A DNA stretch of 16,339 nucleotides from Desulfatitalea sp. UBA4791 (GTDB lineage Bacteria; Desulfobacterota; Desulfobacteria; Desulfobacterales; Desulfosarcinaceae). Location of the stretch: contig DHGT01000019.1 in assembly GCA_002402905.1 (NCBI GenBank), forward strand, positions 1 to 16,339, in the 5' to 3' direction. Below the pieces are notes generated by a model. It searched no databases and was not told the DNA's origin. It saw only the letters and a program-made list of their open reading frames with translations. The stretch's first letter is position 1, and each line of letters opens with the position of its first letter. Both the position numbers and the translations under genes were made by a program. Of this stretch, positions 7,673 through 15,171 are shown piece after piece.

Positions 7673-7690
7673 TGAGACACCTGTGTCTCA
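7673..7690. promoter_or_regulatory. Palindromic upstream activator site candidate
   Basis: TGAGACAC-CT-GTGTCTCA: perfect 8-bp arms with a 2-base centre. The loop is too small and the flanks lack T-runs, so it is not a good terminator for nqrF. Its distance of about 115 bases from the -24 element is typical for the binding site of a Fis-type sigma-54 activator dimer. One such activator is encoded at 2265-3629, but nothing in the sequence proves it binds here. Confidence 0.5.
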
Positions 7691-7776
7691 GGCATTCAAG
7701 ACAGCCGTAGCGGGGTCGTGAGGTGTGTCCAAGCGCAGGTCGATCGTCGAGCCGGTGAGGTGCGAGCGAATGGTGA

Positions 7777-9003
7777 CTATCCGAATTTGTCGTAAGCGAC
7801 CATGTCGTTTTCAACGCCCAAATCGTATAACATCTTTTCAACGGCAGCCACCATCGGCGGCGGACCGCACAGGTAATACTCTATTTCCGTCGGGTCGGGG
7901 TGGTCGCCCAGGTACCGTTCCAGGGCCACCTGGTGGATGAACCCGGTGGGTCCGTCCCACTTGTCCTCGGGCTGCGGATCGGAAAGGGCCACGTGGTAAC
8001 TGAAGTTGGAAAACCGCGCTTCCAGTTCCTTGAACTCCTCGTCGTAAAACATCTCCTGCCGCGATCGCGCCCCATACCAGAAGGTGATACGGCGTTTGGA
8101 CTCTTCCCCCAGCAGCAGCTGGCGAATATGGCTGCGCAACGGCGCCATACCCGCGCCGCCGCCGATAAAACACATCTCGCGTTCGGTCTGCTTGGCGAAA
8201 AAGTCGCCGTAGGGGCCGCTGATCGTCACCCGATCGCCCGGCTTGAGGTTGAAGACGTAAGAGCTGCCCACGCCGGGCGGCAAATCCTCCTTGCCCGGCG
8301 GCGGGGTGGCGATACGTATGGTGAACTTCAGCAGGTCGGTTTCGACGGGCGGATTGGCCAGGGAATAGGCCCGGTTGGCTGGTTCGTCGGACTTGGCCTT
8401 GAGGGTCAGCAGGTTGTATTGTTTCCAGGCGGCCTTGTATTTTTCGGCCACGCTGAAGTCTTTGAATTCGGCCTCGTATTCCGGAATGTCGATTTGCATG
8501 TAGGCCCCGGCCTTGAACTGGATCGTCTGTCCTTCGTCCAGTTTGAGCACCAGCTCCTTGATGAAGGTGGCCACGTTGTCGTTGGAAACCACCGTTGCGG
8601 TATATTTCTGGATGTTGAAAATTTCATCGGGAATCTGGATGGACATGTCCTGCTTGACCTTGACCTGGCAGGCCAGACGGACGTGATCGATGCGCTCCTT
8701 GCGGCTGACCAGAGACAACTCGGTGGGCAGGATATCACCGCCACCTTCGAGCACCTTGCACTTGCAGGTACCGCAGGTGCCTTTGCCGCCGCAGGCGCTG
8801 GGCAGGTAGATCTTGTTTTCGATCAGGGCGCTGAGCAGGGTTTTGCCGCCTGGGGTGGTGATGCTCTTGCTTTCGTCGCCGTTGATGACGATACGCCGAT
8901 CACCCTTGACCGTGAGTTGCGATTCCACCACCAGCAGGAGGCCGACCAGCAAGAGAATGACGCCTAAAAAGACCGCCAGGCTTATCAAATAGATTGCAGA
9001 CAT
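7777..9003 (-). CDS. nqrF: Na+-translocating NADH:quinone reductase subunit F
   Basis: The NADH-oxidising entry subunit of Na+-NQR, 408 residues, the usual length. It has one N-terminal membrane helix (about 5-27), then a [2Fe-2S] domain with C71, C77, C80 and C112. A ferredoxin-reductase-like FAD/NADH module follows, with RAYSLANPP (211-219), ISGPYGDFF (261-269), the nucleotide-binding GGGAGMAPL (281-289), CGPPPM (379-384) and the C-terminal DKFG with the aromatic residue F407. Electrons go NADH to FAD to 2Fe-2S and on to the membrane subunits. It is the last gene of nqrABCDEF, with AAAGGA upstream of the ATG. It is separated from nqrE by 81 bases holding a short tandem repeat. Confidence 0.97.
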   Translation of the reverse strand: MSAIYLISLAVFLGVILLLVGLLLVVESQLTVKGDRRIVINGDESKSITTPGGKTLLSALIENKIYLPSACGGKGTCGTCKCKVLEGGGDILPTELSLVSRKERIDHVRLACQVKVKQDMSIQIPDEIFNIQKYTATVVSNDNVATFIKELVLKLDEGQTIQFKAGAYMQIDIPEYEAEFKDFSVAEKYKAAWKQYNLLTLKAKSDEPANRAYSLANPPVETDLLKFTIRIATPPPGKEDLPPGVGSSYVFNLKPGDRVTISGPYGDFFAKQTEREMCFIGGGAGMAPLRSHIRQLLLGEESKRRITFWYGARSRQEMFYDEEFKELEARFSNFSYHVALSDPQPEDKWDGPTGFIHQVALERYLGDHPDPTEIEYYLCGPPPMVAAVEKMLYDLGVENDMVAYDKFG

Positions 9004-9050
9004 ATTGACGTCGTTTCCTTTTGACGATGAACGCGATCTATCGTTGTTGC

Positions 9051-9086
9051 ATAGGGCGTTACATAGGGCGTCCTACAGGGCGCTCT
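9051..9086. repeat. Three 12-bp imperfect tandem repeats
   Basis: Three consecutive 12-base units (9051-9062, 9063-9074, 9075-9086), each containing AGGGCG, lie between nqrE and nqrF; the last unit overlaps the nqrE stop codon by two bases. The first two units share nine leading bases (ATAGGGCGT). A short minisatellite in an untranslated spacer; any effect on nqrF expression is unknown. Confidence 0.6.
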
Positions 9087-9693
9087 ATAAGGTAATCCCC
9101 GAGAATAGCATAAACGCCATGGCCATCAGACCGGTGACGATCATGCGGATGCCGAAGCCCTGCAGCCCTTCGGGTATGTCGGCATAACGCAGCTTCTGCA
9201 TGATCGTGGCCATGGCCACGATGGCCAGCAGCCAGCCCAGTCCGGAACCGAATCCGTAGACCATGGTTTCGGCGAAGGTGTAACGCCGTTCGACCATGAA
9301 GAGCGCGGCACCCAGAATGGCACAATTGACCGTAATCAGGGGTAAAAATACTCCCAGGGCATTGTATAGCCCCTGGGAGTAGCGATCGATGACCATCTCG
9401 ACGATTTGCACGATGCCGGCGATCGTTGCAATAAAAAGCACCAGCTTTAAGAACCCCAGGTTGACATCGGGCAGGCCGGCCCAGGACAGCGCTCCAGGCG
9501 CCAACAGGTAGTGGTAGAGCAACCAGTTGGCCGGTGTGGTGATGGTCATGACGAAGGTGACCGCCAGCCCCAGTCCCAGGCTGGTCTGCAAATTCTTGGA
9601 GACCGAGAGGTAGGAGCACATCCCCAGAAAATAGGCCAGCAGGATGTTGCCCACAAAGACCGAATTGACGAATATGCTGATCAGGTTTTCCAT
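9085..9693 (-). CDS. nqrE: Na+-translocating NADH:quinone reductase subunit E
   Basis: An integral membrane subunit of about 202 residues with six predicted hydrophobic segments, homologous to NqrD and RnfA. Conserved FLGMCSYLSVSKN near the N-terminus holds C26 and ITVNCAILGA holds C124. In the structurally known enzyme the equivalent NqrE and NqrD cysteines bind a membrane-embedded Fe-S centre. The second of two adjacent ATGs (9693) is chosen because AAGGA is then six bases upstream and the N-terminus (MEN...) aligns with characterised NqrE; starting at 9696 adds one Met. It overlaps the nqrD stop by one base (TGATG), implying coupled translation. Confidence 0.96.
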   Translation of the reverse strand: MENLISIFVNSVFVGNILLAYFLGMCSYLSVSKNLQTSLGLGLAVTFVMTITTPANWLLYHYLLAPGALSWAGLPDVNLGFLKLVLFIATIAGIVQIVEMVIDRYSQGLYNALGVFLPLITVNCAILGAALFMVERRYTFAETMVYGFGSGLGWLLAIVAMATIMQKLRYADIPEGLQGFGIRMIVTGLMAMAFMLFSGITL

Positions 9694-10316
9694 CATTTGT
9701 CCTTCAACAGGGTATGCTCCAGCCAGACGAACAGGCCGATCATGATGAATGCGCCGGGCGCCAGGAGCATCAACCCCATATCGTGGTATCCGGCTGCGTA
9801 GAAGCTCTCCGGAACGATTTGAAATCCAAACAATTTGCCTGATCCGAGCAACTCCCGGAAAAAGGCCACGCCGACCAGGATCGAAGCATAGCCGATGCCG
9901 TTGGCCAGCCCGTCCACGAAGCTGCGCCAGGGCGGATTACCCATGGCAAAGGTCTCGGCCCGGCCCATGACGATGCAATTGGTGATGATCAGTCCCACGA
10001 AAACCGACAGCTGCTTGCTGACGTCATACATGAAGGCCTTTAAAAATTCGTCGGCCAGGATCACCAGCGTGGCGATGACCGCCACCTCTACGATGATGCG
10101 AATATTTCTGGGGATTTGACGGCGAAGCAGAGAGATGACCAGGTTGGAGAAAGCGACCACGAAAGTGAGTGCCAGCCCCATGACCAAGGCGGTTTTCAGC
10201 TGTACGGTGACGGCCAGCGCCGAGCAGATGCCCAGTATCTGTTTGGAGATGGGGTTGGACTGCCACAACGCCTCGGCGATGGCTTTATAGGTCGGGCTCT
10301 TGGATAGTTTGGGCAT
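9693..10316 (-). CDS. nqrD: Na+-translocating NADH:quinone reductase subunit D
   Basis: A 207-residue integral membrane subunit, paralogous to NqrE and homologous to RnfE. It carries LGICSALAVTVQL with C31 and LIITNCIVMGRAE with C114, the partners of the NqrE cysteines for the intramembrane Fe-S centre. Other conserved parts are the NPPWRSFVDGLANGIGY segment and the LLAPGAFIMIG helix. It forms part of the Na+ channel/electron path through the membrane. Spacing to nqrC is 20 bases. The ribosome binding site is weak (GTGGGAAA). Confidence 0.96.
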   Translation of the reverse strand: MPKLSKSPTYKAIAEALWQSNPISKQILGICSALAVTVQLKTALVMGLALTFVVAFSNLVISLLRRQIPRNIRIIVEVAVIATLVILADEFLKAFMYDVSKQLSVFVGLIITNCIVMGRAETFAMGNPPWRSFVDGLANGIGYASILVGVAFFRELLGSGKLFGFQIVPESFYAAGYHDMGLMLLAPGAFIMIGLFVWLEHTLLKDK

Positions 10317-10336
10317 TTTCCCACGGCCTTTTTGAG

Positions 10337-11050
10337 TTAATCGGTTCTCAGGTAGCGCTTGTTCTTCTGCCGAAATTGCACGGCCACCGGTTCGTACTCT
10401 TTTAGAATCTCCTTCATGCCTTCGGTCAGAAACTTGCCGGTCATGGTCGCGCCGCTGATGCCGTCCACATAATTGATGCGCTTTTCGGGGGCGATCTGAT
10501 CCTCGGCACTGCCCTTGGCGATTTTAATGGAAACGAACTCGCCGTTTTGGTTCACGATTTTTTTACCCTCGAAATTTTTGCGAAACCATCGGCTTTCGAT
10601 CTCGCCGCCCAACCCCGGGGTTTCCTGGTGTTTGTAGACCGTGAATCCCCGGATGGTGGCGCCGTCGTTTTCGATGGCCAGATAACCGTGAATTTTTCCC
10701 CACAGCCCCTTGGAGTCGATAGGCACGACATAGGCCTGCAGTTCATCATTCTTCATATAGGCATACAGTTGCAGATCGTTGGGACCTCGGTTTTCCTCGG
10801 GTAGGATGCGGCCGCTGTCATCCACCACCAGGCTTTTGACATAGTTCCGATACATCTCCTGGATTCGATCGGCGTTGACCGACTCTCCCTCGGAGATGAT
10901 GCCGAAGGCCAGCAGGATGTTTTTCTGGCGGTCCACTTCGGCGTTCTTTTGCTGAAACGACTGCAGGCCGGTGCTGGCCGCTGTGAGCAGCACGCTGCAG
11001 ACCACACAGAGTATCGTTGCGAACAGTAGCGATTTTATGGCGTTTGGCAT
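10337..11050 (-). CDS. nqrC: Na+-translocating NADH:quinone reductase subunit C (flavinylated)
   Basis: About 237 residues: one N-terminal membrane helix (IKSLLFATILCVVCSVLLTAAS), then a periplasmic FMN-binding domain. The flavinylation motif D-G-I-S-G-A-T-M-T is complete, with the acceptor threonine at T202; ApbE would attach FMN there by a phosphoester bond. TPGLGGEIE and the Trp/Phe-rich region after it are also typical. The start at 11050 is preferred because GGTGATC, complementary to the 16S 3' end, lies seven bases from the end of its GG to the ATG; the upstream ATG at 11062 has no ribosome binding site. No apbE gene is in the window. Confidence 0.95.
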   Translation of the reverse strand: MPNAIKSLLFATILCVVCSVLLTAASTGLQSFQQKNAEVDRQKNILLAFGIISEGESVNADRIQEMYRNYVKSLVVDDSGRILPEENRGPNDLQLYAYMKNDELQAYVVPIDSKGLWGKIHGYLAIENDGATIRGFTVYKHQETPGLGGEIESRWFRKNFEGKKIVNQNGEFVSIKIAKGSAEDQIAPEKRINYVDGISGATMTGKFLTEGMKEILKEYEPVAVQFRQKNKRYLRTD

Positions 11051-11093
11051 TTGATCACCCATCGGGTCGCTGCGGACCTGACCTTGCGTCCAA

Positions 11094-12278
11094 TCAGATA
11101 TTGGGTATTCTTTTGCGAATTCTCAACCGGATCACCAGGTGGTCCAGCACTGGTGCGAACACATTCATAAATAAAATAGCGAGCATGATTCCTTCGGGAA
11201 AGGCTGGGTTGAAGACCCGTATCAACACGGTCAGGGCGCCGATAAAAAAGCCATAGATCCACCTGGCGGCATGGGTGTCGGGTGCCGATACGGGGTCGGT
11301 GGTCATGAAAGCGATGCCGAAGGCGGTGCCGCCGATGATCAGGTGGTAGAAAGGGTTCATGCCCAGATAGGGCGCCGAGCCTTCGCCGGCAAACAGATTG
11401 AGCACATAGCCGAGGGCGAGCACACCGATGATATCTCCCAATATGATGCGGTAGCTGGCCACACCGATGATCATGAGGACCACGGCGCCGATCAGACACA
11501 GCAGGGCCGACGAGGCGCCGATGCTGTCTGGATAAAATCCGAGAAACAGGGTGCTGAAATCATACCCGGCGGCGGCCAGGGTCTGTTCGACCGTTTGCGA
11601 GGCAGGTGCCGTGGTGGCCAGCGCCAGGGGGGTTGCGGCCGTAACCGCATCCACGGCCTGGGCGCCATGGTTATAGACCGCCGTCCAGACTGCATCCCCG
11701 GACATCTGGATGGGGTAGGCAAAATAGAGAAAGGCGCGCCCGGTCAGGGCCGGGTTGAGAAAATTGCGGCCCGTGCCGCCGAACACCTCTTTTCCAAGCA
11801 CGACCCCGAACGAGATGCCCAAAGCCGCTTGCCACCAGGGCGTCGAGGGCGGCAGGGTGAGGGGAAAGAGCATGGCGGTGACAAAGACGCCCTCGCTGAT
11901 CGGATGCTTGCGGATGGCGGAAAAGACGATTTCCCAGCCAAAGCCGAACAGGTAGGAGATGATCACCAGCGGCAGAACGATTTTGGCCCCGAACACCATC
12001 ATGGGCCAGAAGTCCAGGGGCTGGCCGGCGGCCTTGAACGACTGCAGCCCCACGTTATACATGCCGAAAAATAGGCACGGCAGCAGCATGACGATGACCA
12101 GCATCATGTAGCGTTGCACCGTGAGGCTGTCACGGGCGTGGGGCGCTTGACCGGTCACCTGTCCGGTGCCGAAAAAGACGCGTTCCATGGCTTCATAAAA
12201 GGGTTCGAGGCGCGCCAGCGGTGCGTTTCCTTCAAAATGCCGGCGTTGGTTTTCGAAAAATTGGCGAATCGCTTTCAT
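11094..12278 (-). CDS. nqrB: Na+-translocating NADH:quinone reductase subunit B (flavinylated)
   Basis: A 394-residue polytopic membrane subunit, homologous to RnfD. Family landmarks are RHFEGNAPLARLEPFYEA near the N-terminus, KHPISEGVFVTAMLFPL (124-140), GKEVFGGTGRNFLNPALTGRAFLYFAYP (162-189) and MTTDPVSAPDT late in the protein. The covalent FMN site should be T216 in D210-A-V-T-A-A-T-P-L-A. The usual glycine of the S/T-G-A-T motif is alanine here. This subunit carries FMN and riboflavin and forms part of the Na+ path. It follows nqrA by 63 bases; no strong ribosome binding site is visible before the ATG at 12278. Confidence 0.96.
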   Translation of the reverse strand: MKAIRQFFENQRRHFEGNAPLARLEPFYEAMERVFFGTGQVTGQAPHARDSLTVQRYMMLVIVMLLPCLFFGMYNVGLQSFKAAGQPLDFWPMMVFGAKIVLPLVIISYLFGFGWEIVFSAIRKHPISEGVFVTAMLFPLTLPPSTPWWQAALGISFGVVLGKEVFGGTGRNFLNPALTGRAFLYFAYPIQMSGDAVWTAVYNHGAQAVDAVTAATPLALATTAPASQTVEQTLAAAGYDFSTLFLGFYPDSIGASSALLCLIGAVVLMIIGVASYRIILGDIIGVLALGYVLNLFAGEGSAPYLGMNPFYHLIIGGTAFGIAFMTTDPVSAPDTHAARWIYGFFIGALTVLIRVFNPAFPEGIMLAILFMNVFAPVLDHLVIRLRIRKRIPNI

Positions 12279-12341
12279 CGTCGCATGGCACCGTACGTTC
12301 GGGGTCGCTGAATTGTTCCCGATGGTCTGATGTTCTGGGCG

Positions 12342-13700
12342 TTAATCGGGCTTAACGGCCTGTTCCTTGGCATAGGCCGCCTTGGTGGCGATAAATGTTC
12401 TGCTGAGCTCGATTTTGGATGGGCAGACATAGCTGCACAAGCCGCACTCGACGCAATCGAGCAGTCCCAACTCGAGATACTCCTCGACCTCTTCGGCGAG
12501 GATGGACTTGTAGATCATTTGCGGCAGTAGATCCACAGGGCAGACATCCGCACAATGCATGCAGGCGATGCAGGCGCGCAGATCGCCGTGCATATTGCAG
12601 TTGTATACCAGGGCCTTGGGGTTGAGCCGGGATAAAAAGGTGCGTGAATAGCTCGGGCGGCTGACACCCGGGTTGAACAATGCCAGGAATTCGGGGTCGC
12701 CGCCCTCGGGCACCACGTTGACCGCGGTCTCGTAAAACCCCACGTATCCATCGGAATCACTGCTGTATCCCCTGAAGAGGCCGCCGACCACGAAACGTTC
12801 GCCACCGCGCAACCGTGCGTCATCTACCAATTGGGATAGAGGCGCGCCCAACCGGATTTGGCAGTGGCGACGATCGGGCGCCGCACTGCCGGCCACGGCC
12901 ACCACCCGGCGGATCGGATAGCGCCCTTCGCGCAGCAGGTGGGCCAGTGCGAGCAGGTCCTGGCCGGCAACAAACCAGGCGCGGTTTTGAGAGGCGTCGG
13001 ATTTGATGCGGTATAGTACGGTTGCCGGGTCGTCGCACGGATAGTTACCGCTGACGACGTGTGTGAGCCACTGCCCGGCTTTCTCAATCACGCTGCTTTC
13101 GCTGGCATCGGCAAAGACCCGAACCCTGCCCGGGGCCAATACGTTCAGGGCCTTCAGGCCGTAGGCCAGCAGCTGCTCGTGATCTTTCAGGTAAACGGCC
13201 GGCGACGGCTGAAACGGCTCCTTGGCGTTGAGCGAGACCAGAATGAAAGGAGGTTCCCCATCCGGCGCCGGCAGGTCCCGAAAAGGCAGTTCGCGGAAAG
13301 CCCACCACATGCCGCCGTCCAGAATGCGGTCCACCAGCGCTTGCCGATCGATTTGCGCCAGTTGGCTTTCGGTGACCGCCTGAAACCGGGTTTCGGGTTC
13401 AGGGTTCTCCTTCCGATCGATGACAATCGCTTGAACCACGCGGCGCGGTCCGAACGAGATATCGTGGATCGTCCCGCCGCCCGGAGATAGAAACCGGAGC
13501 CGTGGATTGCGTTTGTCTTCAAACAACGGTGATCCGATTTGGACCTGATCGCCCTTTTTGACCAGGAGGCGAGGTTTGATGTGGGGAATGCGCTCGGGCA
13601 GCACCGCCACGCGGGCCGGTGCCGGTAGGACGACCAGTTCATCGGCCGGTGCTCCGGCCATGCGGAACCGGTATCCCTTTTTCATGGTCAGCTTTTGCAT
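12342..13700 (-). CDS. nqrA: Na+-NQR subunit A with two C-terminal [4Fe-4S] motifs
   Basis: A 452-residue cytoplasmic, membrane-attached subunit. The N-terminal half has the NqrA/RnfC barrel-sandwich features KPRLLVKKGDQVQIGSPLFEDK (42-63) and FLSPGGGTIHDI (70-81). The middle has GGLFRGY (306-312) and an SLBB-like region. The C-terminus carries C377-C380-C383-C387P and C416-C419-C422-C426P, two complete C-x2-C-x2-C-x3-CP motifs. Characterised Vibrio NqrA lacks these Fe-S clusters, whereas its paralogue RnfC has both. The operon order nqrABCDEF and the NADH-type nqrF make this NQR rather than RNF. The start is the ATG at 13700; an alternative lies at 13685. First gene of the operon, divergent from citrate synthase. 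Confidence 0.93.
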   Translation of the reverse strand: MQKLTMKKGYRFRMAGAPADELVVLPAPARVAVLPERIPHIKPRLLVKKGDQVQIGSPLFEDKRNPRLRFLSPGGGTIHDISFGPRRVVQAIVIDRKENPEPETRFQAVTESQLAQIDRQALVDRILDGGMWWAFRELPFRDLPAPDGEPPFILVSLNAKEPFQPSPAVYLKDHEQLLAYGLKALNVLAPGRVRVFADASESSVIEKAGQWLTHVVSGNYPCDDPATVLYRIKSDASQNRAWFVAGQDLLALAHLLREGRYPIRRVVAVAGSAAPDRRHCQIRLGAPLSQLVDDARLRGGERFVVGGLFRGYSSDSDGYVGFYETAVNVVPEGGDPEFLALFNPGVSRPSYSRTFLSRLNPKALVYNCNMHGDLRACIACMHCADVCPVDLLPQMIYKSILAEEVEEYLELGLLDCVECGLCSYVCPSKIELSRTFIATKAAYAKEQAVKPD

Positions 13701-13840
13701 AGCCCGTCAGCCCTGATGGTATTCTTCGGTCGGCCGGCCGTAAAGGTGCGCCATATGCGCTTTGACGCTTGGAACAACCGGTCGATGCGTTGGTGTCATC
13801 GGCAGTTAAAGAATAACCGGAATTTCGAAGTGGATGCCTC

Positions 13841-13870
13841 TTGACCATTAGCATTTTAAGGTTTTATTTT
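13841..13870 (+). promoter_or_regulatory. Candidate sigma-70 promoter for citrate synthase-perR
   Basis: TTGACC (13841-13846, 5 of 6 to the -35 consensus), an 18-base spacer and TATTTT (13865-13870, 4 of 6 to the -10 consensus). Transcription would start near 13877, giving a leader of about 70 bases that includes a small CCGGC/GCCGG hairpin. The -35 is good, the -10 moderate. Confidence 0.4.
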
Positions 13871-13881
13871 CAATACACACA

Positions 13882-13896
13882 TGATAACGATTCCTA
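13882..13896. promoter_or_regulatory. Fur/PerR-like site near citrate synthase promoter
   Basis: TGATAAC-G-ATTCCTA matches 10 of 14 arm positions of the Fur 7-1-7 consensus TGATAAT-N-ATTATCA. Its right half GATTCCTA differs at one base from GATTACTA in the stronger palindrome at 5862-5880. The site lies just after the predicted transcription start. Its own symmetry is poor, so this is a weak call. Confidence 0.3.
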
Positions 13897-13947
13897 ATCC
13901 GGCCGAAAGCCGGTTTACCGTGACGTCGAAGATCAAAGGAGGCGATG

Positions 13948-15129
13948 ATGGAAGAGGAATGCAAACCGACGATCAATACCGGTCTTCGCGGTGTCACCGT
14001 CGCCAGCACCAAAATCAGCGACGTGATCGGCAAAGAGGGCAAACTGATCTACAGGGGCTACCTGGTGCAGGACCTGGCCGCCAGGGCGACCTTCGAAGAG
14101 ATTGTTCATTTGCTGCTCTACGAACGTCTTCCCAATAAAGACGAACTCGATGCTTTGAAAAAGAACCTGGCGGCCGAGCGACAGATCCCCGACGCATTGA
14201 TCCGGGCGTTGGAGACGCGGCCGGCCGATGCCCTGCCCATGGACATTCTCCAGGCCGCCGTATCGATGCTGGCCAATCACGATGCCGAAGCGGCCGATGC
14301 CAACAAGGAAGCCGCCCTGCGCAAGGCGACCCGGCTGATCGCCAAGCTGCCCACCATACTGGCCGCTTGGGAGCGGATTCGCAATGGAAAAGCGCCGGTC
14401 GCGCCGGATGCGGGCATGGGGCACGCCGAAAACTTTCTCTACATGCTTTTCGGCCAAAAACCCAATGCCGATCTGGTCCATTTCTTCGACGTGGCTCTGG
14501 TCCTGCATGCCGAGCACTCCTTTAATGCGTCAACCTTTGCCGCACGGGAGGTGGCCTCTACCCGGGCGCATATGTACGCAGCCGTGTCAGCCGCCATCGG
14601 GTCGTTATCCGGCGAGTTACACGGCGGCGCAAACGTGCGGGTGATGCAGATGCTGATGGATATCGGCAGCCCGGGCCAGGTGAGCGCCTATGTGAACAAG
14701 GTCCTGGACGAAGGCCGTCTGATCATGGGCTTGGGGCATGCGGTCTACCAGACCGACGATCCCCGCGCCCACATCCTGGCCCCCATGTCCAAGCGCGCCG
14801 GCGAACTGGCCGGCGACACCAAATGGTATGAGATCTCCAGAATTTTGGAGGTCGAAGGCAAAAAGGCGTTCAAGGAACGCAAAGGAACCGATATTTACGT
14901 GAACGTGGATTTCTACAGCGCTTCGCTTTATTACTCGATGGGCATTCCGGTCGATCTTTACTCGCCCCTGTTTGCCATATCCAGGGTGGCCGGATGGACG
15001 GCCCATGTGATCGAAGAGCAATACGCCGAGGCTGCCCCGAAACCCATGCTCTATAGACCGGAATCCAAATATGTGGGGGAATACTGCGGTCCGGAAGAGT
15101 GCAGTTTCATTCCATTGGATCAACGCTGA
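13948..15129 (+). CDS. Citrate synthase family protein
   Basis: A 393-residue type II-like short citrate synthase: acetyl-CoA + oxaloacetate to citrate, possibly propionyl-CoA for 2-methylcitrate. Catalytic and binding residues are clear (numbering from the ATG at 13945): LHAEHSFNASTFAAR (188-201), LHGGAN with H226, GLGHAVYQTDDPRA with H265 and R274, and D322 in NVDFYS. The C-terminal tail has an unusual two-cysteine sequence, EYCGPEEC. The start is set at 13948 because AAAGGAGG then ends five bases upstream; the adjacent ATG at 13945 would be only two bases away. Whether it is citrate synthase or methylcitrate synthase cannot be decided here. perR follows 42 bases downstream. Confidence 0.93.
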   Translation: MEEECKPTINTGLRGVTVASTKISDVIGKEGKLIYRGYLVQDLAARATFEEIVHLLLYERLPNKDELDALKKNLAAERQIPDALIRALETRPADALPMDILQAAVSMLANHDAEAADANKEAALRKATRLIAKLPTILAAWERIRNGKAPVAPDAGMGHAENFLYMLFGQKPNADLVHFFDVALVLHAEHSFNASTFAAREVASTRAHMYAAVSAAIGSLSGELHGGANVRVMQMLMDIGSPGQVSAYVNKVLDEGRLIMGLGHAVYQTDDPRAHILAPMSKRAGELAGDTKWYEISRILEVEGKKAFKERKGTDIYVNVDFYSASLYYSMGIPVDLYSPLFAISRVAGWTAHVIEEQYAEAAPKPMLYRPESKYVGEYCGPEECSFIPLDQR

Positions 15130-15171
15130 TCTGTTTCGTCGATGATTCCATGGATGGTCCCTGCCGAGTGA

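Larger units (their letters stand above)
7455..7776. other. Regulatory intergenic region before the 61-residue gene
   Basis: About 320 bases without a plausible gene, between the end of the nqr operon and the minus-strand 61-residue gene. It holds the repeat pair, the -24/-12-like element, an AT-rich IHF-like segment around 7590-7612 and the 18-bp palindrome. No clear intrinsic terminator for nqrF was found. Confidence 0.6.

Noticed and set aside
7673..7690. Palindrome as nqrF terminator
   Set aside because: Two-base centre and no T-run on either strand; geometry fits a protein-binding site better.
7900..8967. Long plus-strand open frame opposite nqrF
   Set aside because: It mirrors the nqrF codons, shows no domain, and lies antisense to a complete family member.
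12342..13700. Calling this gene rnfC because of the Fe-S motifs
   Set aside because: The N-terminal sequence, operon order and the NADH/FAD/2Fe-2S nqrF partner are NQR; no rnfB or rnfG-type arrangement is present.
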